Shown here: piece by piece, positions 36,637 to 47,576 of the stretch
How positions within the stretch are numbered: position 1 is the first letter of the stretch
Layout: each line of letters starts with the position of its first letter
Source: Perca fluviatilis
Lineage: Eukaryota; Chordata; Actinopteri; Perciformes; Percidae
Length of the DNA: 64,000 bases
NCBI RefSeq assembly: GCF_010015445.1
Contig: NC_053126.1
Coordinates: forward strand, 10,198,249 to 10,262,248
Direction: 5' to 3'
The notes under the pieces: generated by a model
Seen by the model: the letters and a program-made list of their open reading frames with translations, nothing else
Told to the model about the DNA's origin: nothing
The model's database searches: none
Program-made: the position numbers and the translations under genes

Positions 36637-37778
36637 CGCACCGAGCTCCGCCTGATCTTCTAAGAACTGTGACGCTATTATCAATCGAGTATTGATTGGT
36701 CAGTAGGCGGTGCTTTTACACTGGTTGATCTCTGATCTCCAACTTAACCTGCTCCCGACCAGGTTAGGCGTCCAGCATAAGTTACCACGGCAGCATAAGT
36801 TGAACCCGGTAACAAGTGATCCACCTTTGTGATACAGAAAACCCTGGTGAACCTGAAGTTACCTCATTAACGCCAAATCTTGCTTCGTAGTCCAGGCCTC
36901 TGGCCTCATATGAAAGCTTGTTTACCTTAGTAAAATTGCCAAACAGCAGCTACATGACCTTGTTCTAGTTCTGCCTGCAGAACCTGGTAAAAAAAGTATA
37001 AAGGTTTGGAAATTTGTGTTACTTGTCCTTATTTTTTTTTTTTATGTATTATTATAATTATTATTTTATTGATTTTATTTTTTAAGTACTTAAATTTACC
37101 TGGATTATTTTAATTTAGGCTATTTTGTAATTCATTAATTAATTTTAATGTATTTAATTGATTGGATTAACTATAATTTGCCTAAAGATGATTATTTTGT
37201 ATTTTTGTCTGTCTGATTGAATGCTTGTGTTAAAAAATAAATCAGAAGTTACTCAACAGTTACTCAGTACTTGAGTAGTTTTTTCACCAAGTACTTTTTT
37301 ACTCTTACTCAAGTAATTATTTGGATGACTACTTTTTACTTTTACTTGAGTCATATTATTCTGAAGTAACAGTACTTTTACTTGAGTACAATTTTTGGCT
37401 ACTCTACCCACCTCTGTGTATATCTACTAAGATTTGGCTGAACTCTTAGTCCAGCCTCCCTCAGTGTCAATCCGTGGTTCACAACATGGTCCACTAGTGT
37501 TGCGTGACTTTCATTTGATAAATTTGGTCCTCTTCTTCTTTGAGCATATCCTCCGGCTTCAGGTCTTCCTCTCCCTCTTCCTCTTCCTCTACCTCCATCT
37601 CAGCCTCTACCTCTAGCTGGGCCTTTTCCTCTTCCTCTACCTCCTTCTCCTCCTCTGTGGATTCCCCCTCTCACTCTCAGTCTTCTTCTTCTGACTCCTT
37701 CCATTTTGGTTGAAGGCAGGTGAACTTACCTGCTGTATTTTATATAGTGCTTAAACCTGATTGGTGTGTCTCCAATTA

Positions 37779-38257
37779 CAGTTTTTTCCAACTGCTTACA
37801 CACATTTTCAAAACTATGTCTCCTTTTTTCAAAACTCTACACACAATTCCCAAAACTGCACACACAAAATGCAAAATGCCTCACATCTCCTTCAAAATGA
37901 AACACTGCATTCAAAATACCATAAACACATCTCAAAATGAAGCATTTGCATCAAATGGCAAACACTTTTTTCATAATAGTAAATTTTTGGATATACCATG
38001 TACACACTGTTGTTCTAAATCTAAAGCTCTTTTGTCTTTCATAGGCTTATATCTACAATGTTCTAGAGAGAAAGTAGTCTGCTGAAAGTGGTTGAAAAGT
38101 GCACTGTAAAAAACAATGTAATGTTACAGTAAAACAGAAAATATGTATTGGGCAAAACATTACGTCGAGAGTAGCCCAGTGTTGTATACAGTAGCATGAA
38201 ACAAGAAAAAAAAGTATAAACATATGTAAACCAAAGGTATCATTTTTAGAATAAAGA

Positions 38258-38318
<61 letters not shown>

Positions 38319-38979
38319 GTGAGTGTTTGTGCGTGCTTGTGTGTGGGCGGGAGGGGGACAGAATTGTATGCACTTTGTGCACAACAAAGTCTGATTGATT
38401 TGTAATGCTGAAATAGTCATTAGATAGTTGCTTGTAGTATGGACGCCACTGTAAAGCTACTCAAGATGGGCTTCTCTCCCTGATCTCATCAGAAATGACT
38501 CTCCTTCTTACTCTTCTTCCCTCCTCCTCCTCCTCCTCGTTGTTATCCCCTGTCTCTCCCTCCTCCTCCTCTTGCTCTCTGTCTATTGTTGGCATCCATT
38601 GTTCCAAACAGGTAATCTGACCTTTGGCCTCTGTATAGGCCTATACTAAAGCAATGATTAGTTAGTGTTCAGTTATGACATAATGTGTTTGCACATGTGA
38701 GGAGTGTGTGTGTGTGCCCTGGTAAATAAGTGTAGCATTTTGATTGGTTGTGTTTAGAAATGGATAGCAAGTCACTTCTTGTTAGATTTTTGTGTCTTAG
38801 GTAGAGAATTGTGTTTAATGTTTTGAAAAAAGTGTTTTATGCAATTGAAAGCTGAGTGAAAGGCTGAGAAATAGCTTATGGTTTTGGAGATTTGCTGTGT
38901 AGTTTTGCACTTTGAGTGAGAGGTTTCAAAAATCGTGTGACATGAAAAGATTTTGTGTGTAAGCAGTTGGAAAAAACTG
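37779..38979 (-). mobile_element. Smaller Tc1/IS630-type element nested in B
   Basis: TA-flanked (37777-37778, 38980-38981). The left end is CAGTTTTTTCCAACTGCTTA; the right end in reverse begins with the same 20 bases. On the minus strand near 38600-38440 there is MDANNRQRARGGGG, then RRVRRRVISDEIRE and FTVASI, a collapsed N-terminal transposase region, so it is a deletion derivative of the same superfamily. It contains (GT)n 38262-38317 and GGA-type triplet repeats. Confidence 0.7.
38262..38317. repeat. (GT)n microsatellite
   Basis: About 27 GT units. Confidence 0.95.
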
Positions 38980-39144
38980 TAATGTTTTGAAAAAAGTGTT
39001 TTATGCAATTGAAAACTGAGTGAAAGGCTGAGAAATAGCTTATGGTTTTGGAGATTTGCTGTGTAGTTTTGCACTTTGAGTGAGAGGTTTCAAAAATCGT
39101 GTGACATGAAAAGATTTTGTGTGTAACCAGTTGGAAAAAACTGT
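38817..39144. repeat. 164-bp tandem duplication of a transposon terminus
   Basis: 38817-38980 is repeated at 38981-39144 with two differences that I can see (AAAGCTG/AAAACTG and GTAAGCAG/GTAACCAG). The unit ends exactly at the TA junction of the nested element, so the right terminus of that element is present twice head to tail. Confidence 0.9.
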
Positions 39145-40776
39145 AAGCCATCATGTGTTTTCTTACCTGGTGGCTGTGTTTAACCAATTGGTTCATGGTG
39201 TGTTCATTTGAAAGCTTTTGCTTTGAAATTGCAAGGAAATGACATCATGATAAATGTCTGTGTCAAATGCATACAAGTGTGTTTAGTGTTTTGCAATCAC
39301 TGTGTGTAATGTTTTGCAAAAAGTGTGAAGCTGACAATGTGCTTACAGTTGTGCAAATCTAGGCTAGTGTTTTGCTCCTTGAGTGTAAGGTTTTGCTAAT
39401 TGTGGGAAAGTTTTAATTTTAGTGTGTAAGCAATTGTAAAAAACTGTAATAGCTCCAAGTCCCCTGGGGGCCCATGTTGCTCAAGCTAGTGTTAAAGTTG
39501 TATAAGTGATGGTGGCGTGTTTGAGCTAGTTTCAGTACTGATGGGTTCTGTGTCTACAGAATCTGTAGTGTCTATTATGAATAAAAACTGGAAGATGAGA
39601 GAGCAATCAGACATGGTGACCATCCATTATTGAGAAAACAGTTGAGAGCTAGAAAACACACTACGTCACTGCCTGGTGAGGGAACAATGATGAATTGCAA
39701 GACTGGGGCCATTAAATGCATAACTGTCAGAAAAAAAGACCACAAATATAAAGCCTGTTGTGTGACTGTTGAACAAAATGAACAAAATAAGTATGTTTTC
39801 TGATCTTAGAACTGCACCAGTAGGGTTAACCGTCTGGACTGTGTCACTACAGGCAAGGCCATGTGTTCATAATATCAAATAGAGCCACAGGGAGTTTGAA
39901 GGTTTGATTCTCTGAAGTGCATGAATTTGCTTAGTACATTTTTTGGAAGATGCAAAGCAGATTTCTTGTGTAGAGAGGAAAATTGCTGCCTCCACATGAC
40001 AGTAAAGGTCAGAGAGTTCACCCAAAATGCTACAATTCCTCCTCCAGGGAGCGTAAATATCCCCAGCAAATCATATTGAAATCTGGCCATTAGATTTCAA
40101 CATCTTGGGTGGAAATATTACAGATTGACCTGAAGGTATTCCTAGAGGAAATCTCTTGGAAGCTTTTTTTTATAAAATGGAAATGGTTCAAGCGTGAATG
40201 TGCAGTACATTTGAGCAATGTTTATTTAGAGCTCTACTGACAGCCATATGGTCCTTTAAGATGAAAGTTCCCAAGGCAATCCATTTTGACCGCTGTTATG
40301 CCTGCTAGTACAAAAACATATCCTTAAAAAGTAACATGAATATGAAATCAACATTTATGAGGTTTATAGAGCATTTTTGATGAATGAGATGAGATTACAT
40401 TTATTTTATGTGTGTAATGTTTTCATAGTCAGTCAAGGAATAAACAAATAATGTGGACACCACAAAAGAACAAGTGGGCCTCAAGCGGGCTCCGATTTCA
40501 TTAGTGCTTTTATTCTTGTGAAGCTTATTTTGCTGAGCAAAGACACACCACTGGGACATGTACATCTTCAGTGAGGTCTGGTTCTTTTTTTAGTCTTTAG
40601 AACTTCTTTAGTTTTTTGTTGTGAGAGCACACTGGGGGGACACTTCTAATCTGTATGAAACCTTGTGTGTCTGCGTGTCTACAATATAAGTGTATGCATT
40701 GGTTAGAGTGTCTGCAGCTGCATGCAAAACACACTCTGTGTGTGCATGAGCGCTCGTGTAATTTGCAAGGAAATTC

Positions 40777-40850
40777 TGTATTTTGTCACATGCATATGGT
40801 TACTTATTGTGCCTGTATTTTGTCACATGCATATGGCTACTTATTGTGCC
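40777..40850. repeat. 37-bp tandem duplication
   Basis: The unit, beginning TGTATTTTGTCACATGCATA, is present at 40777-40813 and 40814-40850 with one T/C difference. Confidence 0.9.
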
Positions 40851-41058
40851 TAGTCATGATCAAGTGTAATGCTGCGCTATTTCACTATTTAACTTATAAG
40901 GGAGGAGCAGGATCAGCCCAGTACTACTGCTGAAAATGAGATGTCACGCTCAGCTCACTTTGGGGCAGCCAGCCAGGCTCTCATAACTGATTTAGGCTGT
41001 CTGTGTGGGTTTGTCTGTGCTTATGTGTATGTTTCAGGGAGTGGGTGAATGTGCTGGA

Positions 41059-41061
<3 letters not shown>

Positions 41062-41106
<45 letters not shown>

Positions 41107-41108
41107 GG
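41062..41108. repeat. (GA)n tract
   Basis: A GA array with AAAG interruptions. Confidence 0.9.
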
Positions 41109-41438
41109 GAATGAGACGGTTAAAGAGAGGCAGAGAGGAAAAAGAGAGACCAGTAGAGAGAGAGAGAGAAGGAGTTGTGTATGACAGTTTCTCTGACAGT
41201 TATTTGCACAAATTATTCATAGATAGGCACAGTGTGTTGTGTGCTGACTGCTTGAGGTGTGATGTGACAGGTGTCCTGCTCTGCGACTAAAACAGAAAGA
41301 TAGGTAGCATCTCATTATATATAGTCGCACTTACAGACCCAGCCATCTGTCACCTTGTACCCTTCTGATGCATCATTAGCCATTATTGTCCCCATTAATT
41401 GTTATCCTGCTTGTCTGCCCTGGTAATGTTAATTTAAG

Positions 41439-41825
41439 CAGTCCCTCCAGAAAAACGCGATTATGCGATCGCATAATTCAATGCATAATCAGCCAAAGTC
41501 CGCATATTCATGCGGGGGCCGCATTTCTTCAAATATGCCGCACTTTCGCCGCATAAATTGCCGATTTCCGCGCAAAATATGCGGTGCTTGCATGATTTAA
41601 TAATCCCCGCATTTTCGTTGCAAAAAAGTCACATATATCTTAGCAGAAAGTTGAAAAAATGTTGCATTTACTTCACACAAGAGCAGCCATTTTCCCCTGT
41701 TGCCATGGGAACGTTATGAAGTGACGTAATTACGCGACGTGAACATCATCGAAAAGCAGGTGTTGGACAGTCCTTCCAGAAAAATGCAGAGTTTTTTTGT
41801 GATTGTTGCGTTCTGCGTTGTGTTG
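41439..41825. mobile_element. DNA-transposon fragment with CAGTCCCTCCAG terminus
   Basis: Begins CAGTCCCTCCAGAAAAACGC, followed by a dyad-rich GCGATTATGCGATCGCATAA region. A second terminus in the same orientation, CAGTCCTTCCAGAAAAATGC, starts near 41768 and runs into the LINE tail, so these are two partial copies in a row. The same CAGTCCCTCCAG terminus bounds the complete element at 56489-57362. Confidence 0.55.
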
Positions 41826-41833
41826 TTCTCACG

Positions 41834-42006
41834 AAAAGGAAGTTTTCCTCGCCACCGTCGCACTAAATGCTTGCTCTTGGGCGAATAACTGGAATTGTTC
41901 GGTCTTTGTAAATTATAGAGTGTGGTCTCTTACTCTATCTGTAAAGTGTCTTGAGATAACTCTTGTTATGATTTGATACTATAAATAAAATTGAATTGAA
42001 TTGAAT
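41834..42006 (+). mobile_element. LINE 3' tail, copy 1
   Basis: Contains AAATGCTTGCTCTTGGGCGA, ATTATAGAGTGTGGTCTCTT and TAAAGTGTCTTGAGATAACT, and ends in ATAAATAAAATTGAATTGAA with a short GAATT-type repeat tail. The same segment occurs at 43165-43510 and 61432-62075. Confidence 0.65.
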
Positions 42007-42531
42007 AGTAGCAGTATTAAGCCGTCTCAGCAGTATTATCTCTTACGCTTGTCATGGGTCCATTGCGCATTTCTTGACCGTCTTGATGCAGAGAAAAATC
42101 AGTATGCTTCTGAAATTCCTCTCTCATTCTCTCTCCGTTCTTCCTTTTCTCACCTTTTTCTCTCTGTCTCAACTCAAGTCTATTCATGATGCATTATTTA
42201 CTTTTCACTGTGTCTCTATTAATATCTTAGAAGAACACTAAATATACCATAGACATTTAATAAAAAATAACGTTATTATTAGCGTGATAGCCATTTATAC
42301 AGTATCAAACTTTATTCTCTATTTTATAACTACTTAGTAAGGTTGGAACATAGCGCGCCCTTGGCGTCGCACACCGCCGAGCGCCGCGTTTAAAGCTCAT
42401 ATTATTTCAACTCTGACCCCGTAGTGGCTGATTTTTCAAGATGCAACTAAAACCAGAAGCAACGACGTATGCCTGCGCCACAGTTTGTCTGCGCCCTACC
42501 TCGCAGTTTAAACTTTGTTGCGTATTAAACA
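42007..42531. other. Gene-free stretch
   Basis: No exon. Its end (AACTTTGTTGCGTATTAAAC) starts to resemble the hAT-like family at 44051. Confidence 0.35.
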
Positions 42532-42838
42532 GGGCCTACAAAAATGTGTAGGGTGGCCTAAAACCTTTATACATACCTTTTTAGTGCATAAAATACTACA
42601 TACCTTTTTTTGTGTGCAAAGAATACAATATGGCATGAATTTATAGATCATGTTTTAATGTTAAACATACATGAGGCAGAGTGAATCCTTAGGATTAACT
42701 GTATCTGTGGATGGCTACCTTGGTGACTACCTTACCTATAGGCCAGTAAGCCTATCATCAGTGGGGCTTTTTCACAAATAGGTGGATTTATATTTGCGAA
42801 TAATATTGTTGGATTCATGTTAAGACATTTTCAATTTT
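42532..42838. repeat. 307-bp segment repeated perfectly at 44150-44456 (copy 1)
   Basis: Compared base by base with 44150-44456, I find no difference and no indel (constant offset 1618). It corresponds to the interior of the hAT-like element at 44051 but lacks both element ends here. Confidence 0.9.
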
Positions 42839-43164
42839 CAACAGTAAAACTGTATACATGCATGCCGAACCGTGGGAGTGGTCTGTTACACCACTACTGT
42901 ATATTCAGCGTACTGATCGACAGAAAATGTATTTTAAAATAGAAAACATTACACTTCATAACGTTTTGTATTTATAACACGTGTTGTAAAACATTTATCA
43001 CTGTGCACCAGTAATAGCAGTTACCTTATGTAAGTCACTCTATTAGCTGGCTGGAGTGAATTCTCCAAAAGTCTGTCTGGATTTAGTGGGACATTTGATT
43101 TACAATGACAATAATTGAACCTTGAACCATGTACAGTTTAAAGTATAAATGATTACATAATCCG
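42839..43164. other. Gene-free stretch
   Basis: No exon or repeat was recognised between the 307-bp repeat and the next LINE tail. Confidence 0.4.
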
Positions 43165-43510
43165 CCGCATCCGACATGACATGAACTTCCACGATGACTT
43201 TCGAAGTCACTGTTCCATTATCTTTATTGTGACTATTACGCCACTGTTCATCACACCCCCAACCGGCCCGTCAGACACCGCCTACCAAGAGTCTGGGTCT
43301 GCCGAAGTTTCTTCCTAAAAGGGAGTTTTTACTCGCCACTGTCGCAATAGCCACTGCTAATGCTTGCTCTTGAGGGAATTACTGTAATTGTTGGGGTTTT
43401 GGAATGTATAGAGTGTGGTCTAGACCTACTCTATCTGTAAAGTGTCTCGAGATAACTCTGTTATGATTTGATACTATAAATAAAATTGAATTGAATTAAA
43501 TTAAATATTA
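43165..43510 (+). mobile_element. LINE 3' tail, copy 2
   Basis: The longest copy of this tail in the window. It begins around CATCCGACATGACATGAACT, includes CCGTCAGACACCGCCTACCA, CCTAAAAGGGAGTTTTTACT and GTAAAGTGTCTCGAGATAAC, and ends in an AATTGAATTGAATTAAATT tail. A non-LTR 3' UTR; no coding part remains. Confidence 0.65.
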
Positions 43511-44050
43511 AAGAAATACAGTTTGAAGCAGAAATAATCAAAAACCTAGTTTAGGCTACTTGTTCCATTCAAATAAATAGTAATGTCTCCTCGTATTCCT
43601 TTCATGAAAGAGAAACACATTATTTGATAGATTTTCATTGTGCCCCTAAAATTCTTTATGCGCTCTTAAAGTTTTCTACTTGGGAAAAAAAATTGCGTTG
43701 ACCCCTGCCTCTGTCCTTTCAGTTGAAACTATTAACTCTATGAATTCTGCTTTATTCCTTGTTGCTAAATAAACAGACAAAGGCAACTTTGGTCTTAATG
43801 AACATTTATTTCTTCACTTCTCAACAGACTTTCCAGTTTTCATAAAGGACACACAGCAGAGTGGTCAGACGAGAGAAAGGAGCAATCTTGTGTCTCAACA
43901 GCCGAAGAGTGAGAAGTTGCAACAAAGACAGGAAACAGGTTGGTGATTCTTTTTTTAAATATAAAAAGTAATGTCTTTCCTGTTGTGCATTAACATGAGG
44001 TTTGTTAGAGTTTCTTATTCTTGAACATGGACTCCTTTGTATGACTGTCT
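43511..44050. other. Gene-free stretch
   Basis: No exon. The open frame 43821-44063 (minus) has no domain features. Confidence 0.4.
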
Positions 44051-44557
44051 CAGGGGTCTTCAACGTTTTATTTTAGGCCAAGGACCCCTTAACTGAAAGA
44101 GAGACAGCGCAGGGACCCCCTACTACATATTTTTGTTGCATATTAAACTGGGCCTACAAAAATGTGTAGGGTGGCCTAAAACCTTTATACATACCTTTTT
44201 AGTGCATAAAATACTACATACCTTTTTTTGTGTGCAAAGAATACAATATGGCATGAATTTATAGATCATGTTTTAATGTTAAACATACATGAGGCAGAGT
44301 GAATCCTTAGGATTAACTGTATCTGTGGATGGCTACCTTGGTGACTACCTTACCTATAGGCCAGTAAGCCTATCATCAGTGGGGCTTTTTCACAAATAGG
44401 TGGATTTATATTTGCGAATAATATTGTTGGATTCATGTTAAGACATTTTCAATTTTTGAAAAAACTTTCAAGAAATGAACCACTACTTGGTGGCCCCCGT
44501 GCAGTAACTGAGGACCCCCCCCCATAGGGGTCCTGGACCCCCTGTTGAAGATCTCTG
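44051..44557 (+). mobile_element. hAT-like MITE, same family as 19275-19866
   Basis: The left end is CAGGGGTCTTCAACG; the right end in reverse is CAGAGATCTTCAACAGGGGG. Interior landmarks shared with 19275-19866 (reverse orientation) include GCATATTAAACTGGGCC next to GGACCCCCTACT. Flanking octamers GACTGTCT and CTCTAAGT do not match, unlike the other copy. Its interior 44150-44456 is identical to 42532-42838. Confidence 0.65.
44150..44456. repeat. 307-bp perfect repeat (copy 2, inside the hAT-like MITE)
   Basis: Partner of 42532-42838. Confidence 0.9.
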
Positions 44558-45558
44558 CTCTAAGTCATTCATCACGTGTGTGTGACTCTGTGTCTTTTCC
44601 CAAGGATATACCCAGCATATCTGGCCTTTGTCTACCTAGAGTGTCACACACACATATATAAAGCACATACCAGGGATGATACCGTGTGTACGTTTGCATG
44701 TGTGTGTGTCATGTATGTTACACAAGTGTATGTGAAGTGTGAGTGTGTGTAAAGTTTTTTGAATACAGTCAAGCGCTGCGGTGAAAGCATTAGTTAGTGT
44801 CTTTAAAGGTATATATTATGCCATCTCCCCTGCTTTTATTGCACTTATTTTACTGGAAACACTGTCATTAGTGCTGACAGAACTTCACTTACCACAGCTA
44901 TTATATTCCGTATGTGTGTGCAAATGTGAGTCTGCTGTGTGTGTCAGGCGGAGATAAAGTAAAAGAAGTAATTGTTGTAATTATTTCGTCTCCGTTCCAT
45001 TCCCGCCTACTGTGCTAGCTTTGAGGAAAATGCTCCTCTAAGTAGAATGTAATGCAGAGTAAACTCAACTGCCACTTTCATGTTGATTTTGTGGTGATCA
45101 TTAGTCATTATTATTATTATTATTATTATTGACAAAAAAACGACTCAGTGTCTCTGCACATGGATGCACTGTCCCTTAAACTGTTTAATCCACAACAAAG
45201 AAAAAAGATCAAATCAATAATACAATACACAATCATTTACATTTCATATAGTTTTATAAGGATCTGAGTTATTATATTATATATTATATAATTATATTAT
45301 ATTATTGATACATCCTGACTTGTGCTTGTAAAAACAAAGAACTTGGAGTGATCAAGGGGACCAGTATTTTTGATGCGTTTGTGACATTTTTCTTTCTCCC
45401 TGACCTGCCTTCAGACCCCTTTCTGTGAATGAAGTAAAAATGTAATAAAATATAAATGTAAATGTAAAAAACAATCTCAGTCTAGTCTAGTCATGTTATT
45501 TAATGTCGGACGAAGCAGGGGGGATCATCGTGATAACTTTCACATCCCCAAAAACGAT
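44558..45558. other. Gene-free stretch
   Basis: No exon. (ATT)n lies at about 45107-45130 and a TATAT/ATTAT-rich patch at about 45268-45306. Confidence 0.4.
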
Positions 45559-46423
45559 ATTGCGACTATAGGGTTGCAGCGATTAACCGATTTCACTAAT
45601 AACCGCGCTTTAAATAGGCTTTAATTAATCGTAAAGCCTCTGATGCACCAAGTGTTAACTGACTGCAAGTTATGTGCAGCAGTGTGTGCAGTTCTTATTA
45701 AACCTCCTTGACAACATAAACATTCGCGTTTGCACACACACACATGGCACATCAGACGCCGGTCTGGTCACTGTCAAGTATTGAGAGAGTATTGACTGTC
45801 AGAGTGACAGTGGCTCTCTGTGGTGGGATAACTTACTGCTGCAATTTTTCAAATTCCCATTAAGTTAGCAAACACCAGGAAAACAGAGCAGAACCAGCCC
45901 CCTGACCTCACAACAGCTGCAGCTGCAACAGGGAATTCAACCCAAGTTGGTAAGCTTGCTAGCGACTTGTTAACGTTGTTGTTAAGTGTTTGTTAGCTGG
46001 TTAACGTTACCTATTAGCTAACTTTAGCCTGTTTAATGTTAACGGTAACATTACAGTTAACAGCTAACGAGTAAAGAGACGACGTTTGCATTTACAGCGA
46101 GTGAGCTGACAACAGTGTTACGTTCGTACGAGTCAAAACTCTGCAACAGCTCAATTCTGTCACTGATGTTACCACGTAACGTTACTTAATTACTCCTCTT
46201 CATAACCTGTGGGGCCATAAGGCTGCAAAGAGATCTCTCCATCGCATTTATTCCTACTCCTGTGACAGGTGCATCTCTGTCCAGCAGCTCCTCCAACTTT
46301 TAGACACACGAGCTAGCAGGGCCGTTTCTAGCCCAAAAAGGGCCAACTTCTTCTTAAGGACAACACTGTTGTTACCAACTTGGCCTTTGTTTGTGTTGTG
46401 ACTGATTCACCTCTAGTCTCTCA

Positions 46424-46740
46424 ACCCGGTCTCACGCCAGGTCGTGAAATAGTCACCTTATTTTGATTTATTAATTTGTGTACAAGTCACGATTTTGACG
46501 TTTATTTCACGTACACGCCAAGAATTTTGAACGTGTACAGGTCACGATTTTCGAACCTGCTCTGGGGGACGCAACCCCGGTCGGACCTGCACCCGGTCTC
46601 TGGGGTGAAAGTCCTGTGTTTTTCCCATCCACCACCCCGACCAACCTCCTTGCACAGACTTTCGCCTTATCAATATTACTTGCTACTGTCATCGTTCTGT
46701 GATCACGAAATACGCTTCCCATTGAAATACATTGCTTTAT
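46424..46740. mobile_element. TIR element with tRNA-like module, partial copy
   Basis: Begins CAACCCGGTCTCACGCCAGG, related to the termini of the complete element at 60001-60500. On the minus strand it contains GGGGTGGTGGATGGGAAAAA, then GGACTTTCACCCC, the same tRNA-Glu-like core as in 60001-60500. The right terminus could not be found, so its extent is uncertain. Confidence 0.5.
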
Positions 46741-46932
46741 AATTTTCAAAACATTCAAAACTGTTACCGTGTTAGTTCTGTTTCAAAAGGCAGCAATAAA
46801 TAACACACTGAAATCTAGAGTGTTCATGTCATTTCATACATTAGCAGTGAAATGAATTAATGCATAATAATCGTGATAATCGTGAAACCGTGATTATTTT
46901 TCAGACTATAATCGTACCAACAAAATCTATAA

Positions 46933-47559
46933 GGCCGACGACAGACTTGATGCGTCGCGTAAGCGTGTCAGCTGCGTGGCGTGTCCGTTTTTATTTCGGC
47001 TCCCATGTTAACAGGTTAGAGCTTGCAAACTGCATGCGTGGCAAGCACGTCTCAGGCACAGCTCGAGCCGCGCCGAAAACGCGTGCCTGCTAGAAATAGA
47101 GCCGATGCCTATTTTTCACGCGACACTCAAGCGTGTTGGAAGCATTTCCAGGGAAAATAGAATAGGAAAAGATGTTTATGTGTCATTTTGAGACAAATAC
47201 ATATCAATAAATGACATGTTGATGTTTGAAAGTCTCTAGGTTTTGACATCAATGCAGATATAAATGTAATAAAAAATCAATTTTCAAATATTGCACCTGT
47301 CAATACAGAACGAAATATTCTGTAGCCTATTTTGCCGTCAATACTGCCGACGCTGTCTTTGCTGTAATCAAATCAGTATATATTTATGTTTAACATGAAG
47401 TATACTACTGCTTGAGTGCAGTAAATCAATGGGAAACATACATGTGTACAGACAAGGCTAGGAGCTGCAGTCAGACACGTTTCTGGTGTGTAAAGACATC
47501 GAAAAATCCACGCACCTGACACGCCATGCTCACGCGATGCATCCAGTCTGTCGCCGGCC
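46933..47559. mobile_element. Harbinger-like MITE with TAA target duplication
   Basis: The left end GGCCGACGACAGACTTGATG and the right end in reverse GGCCGGCGACAGACTGGATG begin inverted repeats of about 50 bp with few differences. It is flanked by TAA (46930-46932 and 47560-47562), the 3-bp TWA duplication typical of PIF/Harbinger. There is no transposase frame. It lies inside the hAT-like element just before that element's right end. Confidence 0.75.
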
Positions 47560-47576
47560 TAATCGTTGCATCCCTA

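Larger units (their letters stand above)
35452..37416. mobile_element. Non-autonomous hAT element, 1,965 bp, perfect 8-bp target duplication
   Basis: Begins CAGAGGTGGGTTGTAACG; its right end in reverse begins CAGAGGTGGGTAGAGTAGCC. The flanks are identical TGTATATC (35444-35451 and 37417-37424). The CAGAGGTG-type terminus and 8-bp duplication are hAT hallmarks. Subterminal DNA is rich in TACTTTTTACTTTTACTTGA-type strings at both ends. No transposase frame is present. A (CT)n tract (36552-36636) and a 26-bp tandem duplication (35785-35836) are inside. It inserted into the helix-turn-helix codons of the Tc1/IS630-type transposase. Confidence 0.9.
35079..37704 (-). pseudogene. IS630/Tc1-type transposase relic split by a hAT element
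   Basis: From the ATG at 37704 the frame gives MEGVRRRRL, an RGRGRG stretch with one stop, then RRRGPNLSNESHATLVDHVV and LREAGLRVQPNLSR at the DNA-binding helix-turn-helix. The hAT insertion (35452-37416) interrupts the next codon; coding resumes as YTVASVIRTFRQGNR. After a large deletion come QAMEDACDQVDAAAAQGWIR with HSRR, a frame break, and LVNEDIACDVDKILWPDP with ARRRDNV before the stop. This order matches the fish IS630-type transposase I recognise. It would bind the terminal inverted repeats and cut DNA; this copy cannot, because the catalytic region is absent. Confidence 0.8.
34514..39446 (-). mobile_element. Tc1/IS630-type transposon carrying two nested insertions (outer element B)
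   Basis: TA-flanked (34512-34513 and 39447-39448). The right end in reverse reads CAGTTTTTTACAATTGCTTA; the left reads CATTTTTTTTCAATTGCTTA. On the minus strand it holds a transposase relic: start at 37704, an N-terminal RGRGRG region and helix-turn-helix (37700-37425), then, beyond a 2-kb hAT insertion, TVASVIRTFRQGNR (35443-35400) and a C-terminus ending at stop 35079-35081. The catalytic DDE core is missing between about 35400 and 35240. A smaller relative occupies 37779-38979. Confidence 0.75.
39449..41438. other. Gene-free stretch
   Basis: No exon was recognised. It holds a 37-bp tandem duplication (40777-40850) and a (GA)n tract (41062-41108, continuing in patches to 41170). Confidence 0.4.
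45567..47576. mobile_element. hAT-like element with nested insertions
   Basis: The left end is near TAGGGTTGCAGCGATTA (45569); the right end in reverse is TAGGGATGCAACGATTA (47576 downward). Flanks ATTGCGAC (45559-45566) and CTTGCGAC (47577-47584) match at 7 of 8. Inside are a TIR/tRNA-like element from 46424 and a Harbinger-like MITE at 46933-47559. No transposase was seen. Confidence 0.5.

Noticed and set aside
45900..46200. TTAACGTTA-rich region as a promoter or enhancer
   Set aside because: The motifs fall inside a hAT-like element and no transcribed gene is near.
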